DNA of 6,248 nt from Prolixibacteraceae bacterium (GTDB lineage Bacteria > Bacteroidota > Bacteroidia > Bacteroidales > Prolixibacteraceae). Location of the stretch: the NCBI GenBank assembly GCA_027858145.1, contig JAQIDF010000024.1, positions 1 to 6,248 of the forward strand, written 5' to 3'. Below, in pieces: positions 6,124-6,248 of this stretch. The position numbers were made by a program, and so were the translations under genes. The number at the start of each line of letters is the position of its first letter. The first letter of the stretch is position 1. The notes under the pieces were generated by a model. The model did not search any database and was not told the DNA's origin. It saw nothing but the letters and a program-made list of their open reading frames with translations.

Positions 6124-6248
6124 TTATGCCTCGTCTTCTTTTATTTTTAACTCTTCTTTTTCCCACTTAATGTCTTCATCAAGTGGTTGATCTTTGTCGT
6201 TTCCTCCTTTGTTCCAGTTGATAATGCCATAAACCACGGCAAATATTA
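6124..6248 (-). CDS. Symporter small accessory-like membrane protein, C-terminal 40 residues
   Basis: A frame enters from the right edge and ends with TAA at 6124-6126. It reads IFAVVYGIINWNKGG, the end of a membrane span, and then a charged tail rich in Asp, Glu and Lys that ends KIKEDEA. Its position 20 bases before a symporter start fits the small proteins (roughly 40-70 residues) that often precede sodium:solute symporter genes, and so does the short span followed by a charged cytosolic tail. They are thought to assist or stabilise the transporter. The name rests on recalled resemblance and context, since the start of the gene lies outside the window. The two genes should form one transcript. 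Confidence 0.65.
   Translation of the reverse strand, partial: IFAVVYGIINWNKGGNDKDQPLDEDIKWEKEELKIKEDEA

Noticed and set aside
6104..6166. Upstream start for the symporter fragment adding a Lys/Arg-rich stretch
   Set aside because: It overlaps the end of the preceding small gene in another frame, and symporters of this family start right at the first membrane span.
1..6248. Mobile element, CRISPR array, tRNA or rRNA
   Set aside because: No transposase or integrase, terminal repeats, spaced direct repeats or RNA gene folds were seen on either strand.

Overview
The window looks like a piece of a Bacteroidota chromosome, probably a Bacteroidales/Marinilabiliales-type marine or anaerobic lineage, though the genus cannot be named. 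The reasons are promoters of the TTTG-N19-TAnnTTTG type, AT-rich leaders without Shine-Dalgarno sequences, a very long secreted PKD-repeat protein, and an EF-G paralog of the kind found in Bacteroides. All five recognisable genes lie on the minus strand, so transcription runs from the right edge to the left.

Right end, in order of transcription: the last 40 codons of a small membrane protein (6124-6248) resembling the accessory proteins that precede sodium:solute symporters. A symporter gene starts 20 bases later (6101-6103) but stops after only 88 codons (5837), within the first three membrane spans of a family normally about 500-600 residues long. A strong 14-bp hairpin terminator (5749-5785) follows. 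No further symporter sequence is seen, so the gene looks like a truncated or internally deleted remnant.

Middle: a textbook Bacteroidota promoter (5690-5720) drives a complete 718-residue elongation factor G paralog (3410-5566). Its translocase domains look intact but its GTPase motifs are altered: DTPGM instead of DTPGH, NGLD instead of NKxD, no switch-I RGIT, and Gly instead of Asp in the P-loop. This matches the EF-G2 (FusA2) type, whose Bacteroides thetaiotaomicron member has been reported to support translation without GTP hydrolysis. A GC-rich hairpin with a T-run (3344-3370) ends this unit.

Left: a secreted GH5 glycoside hydrolase with all catalytic residues (2196-3188), whose start is fixed by a signal peptide and a promoter -7 box just upstream. 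After a 304-base AT-rich gap comes the first 630 residues of a secreted protein (1-1891, running off the left edge) built of a cadherin-like domain and six PKD-type modules with regularly spaced cysteines.

The genes appear to be four separate transcription units, not one pathway. A theme of polysaccharide use, solute uptake and translation under carbon limitation is possible but is inference. I did not find a clearly novel multi-gene system. The items most worth a second look are the degenerate-GTPase EF-G, the truncated symporter behind its accessory gene, and several inverted repeats in front of the GH5 and PKD genes.
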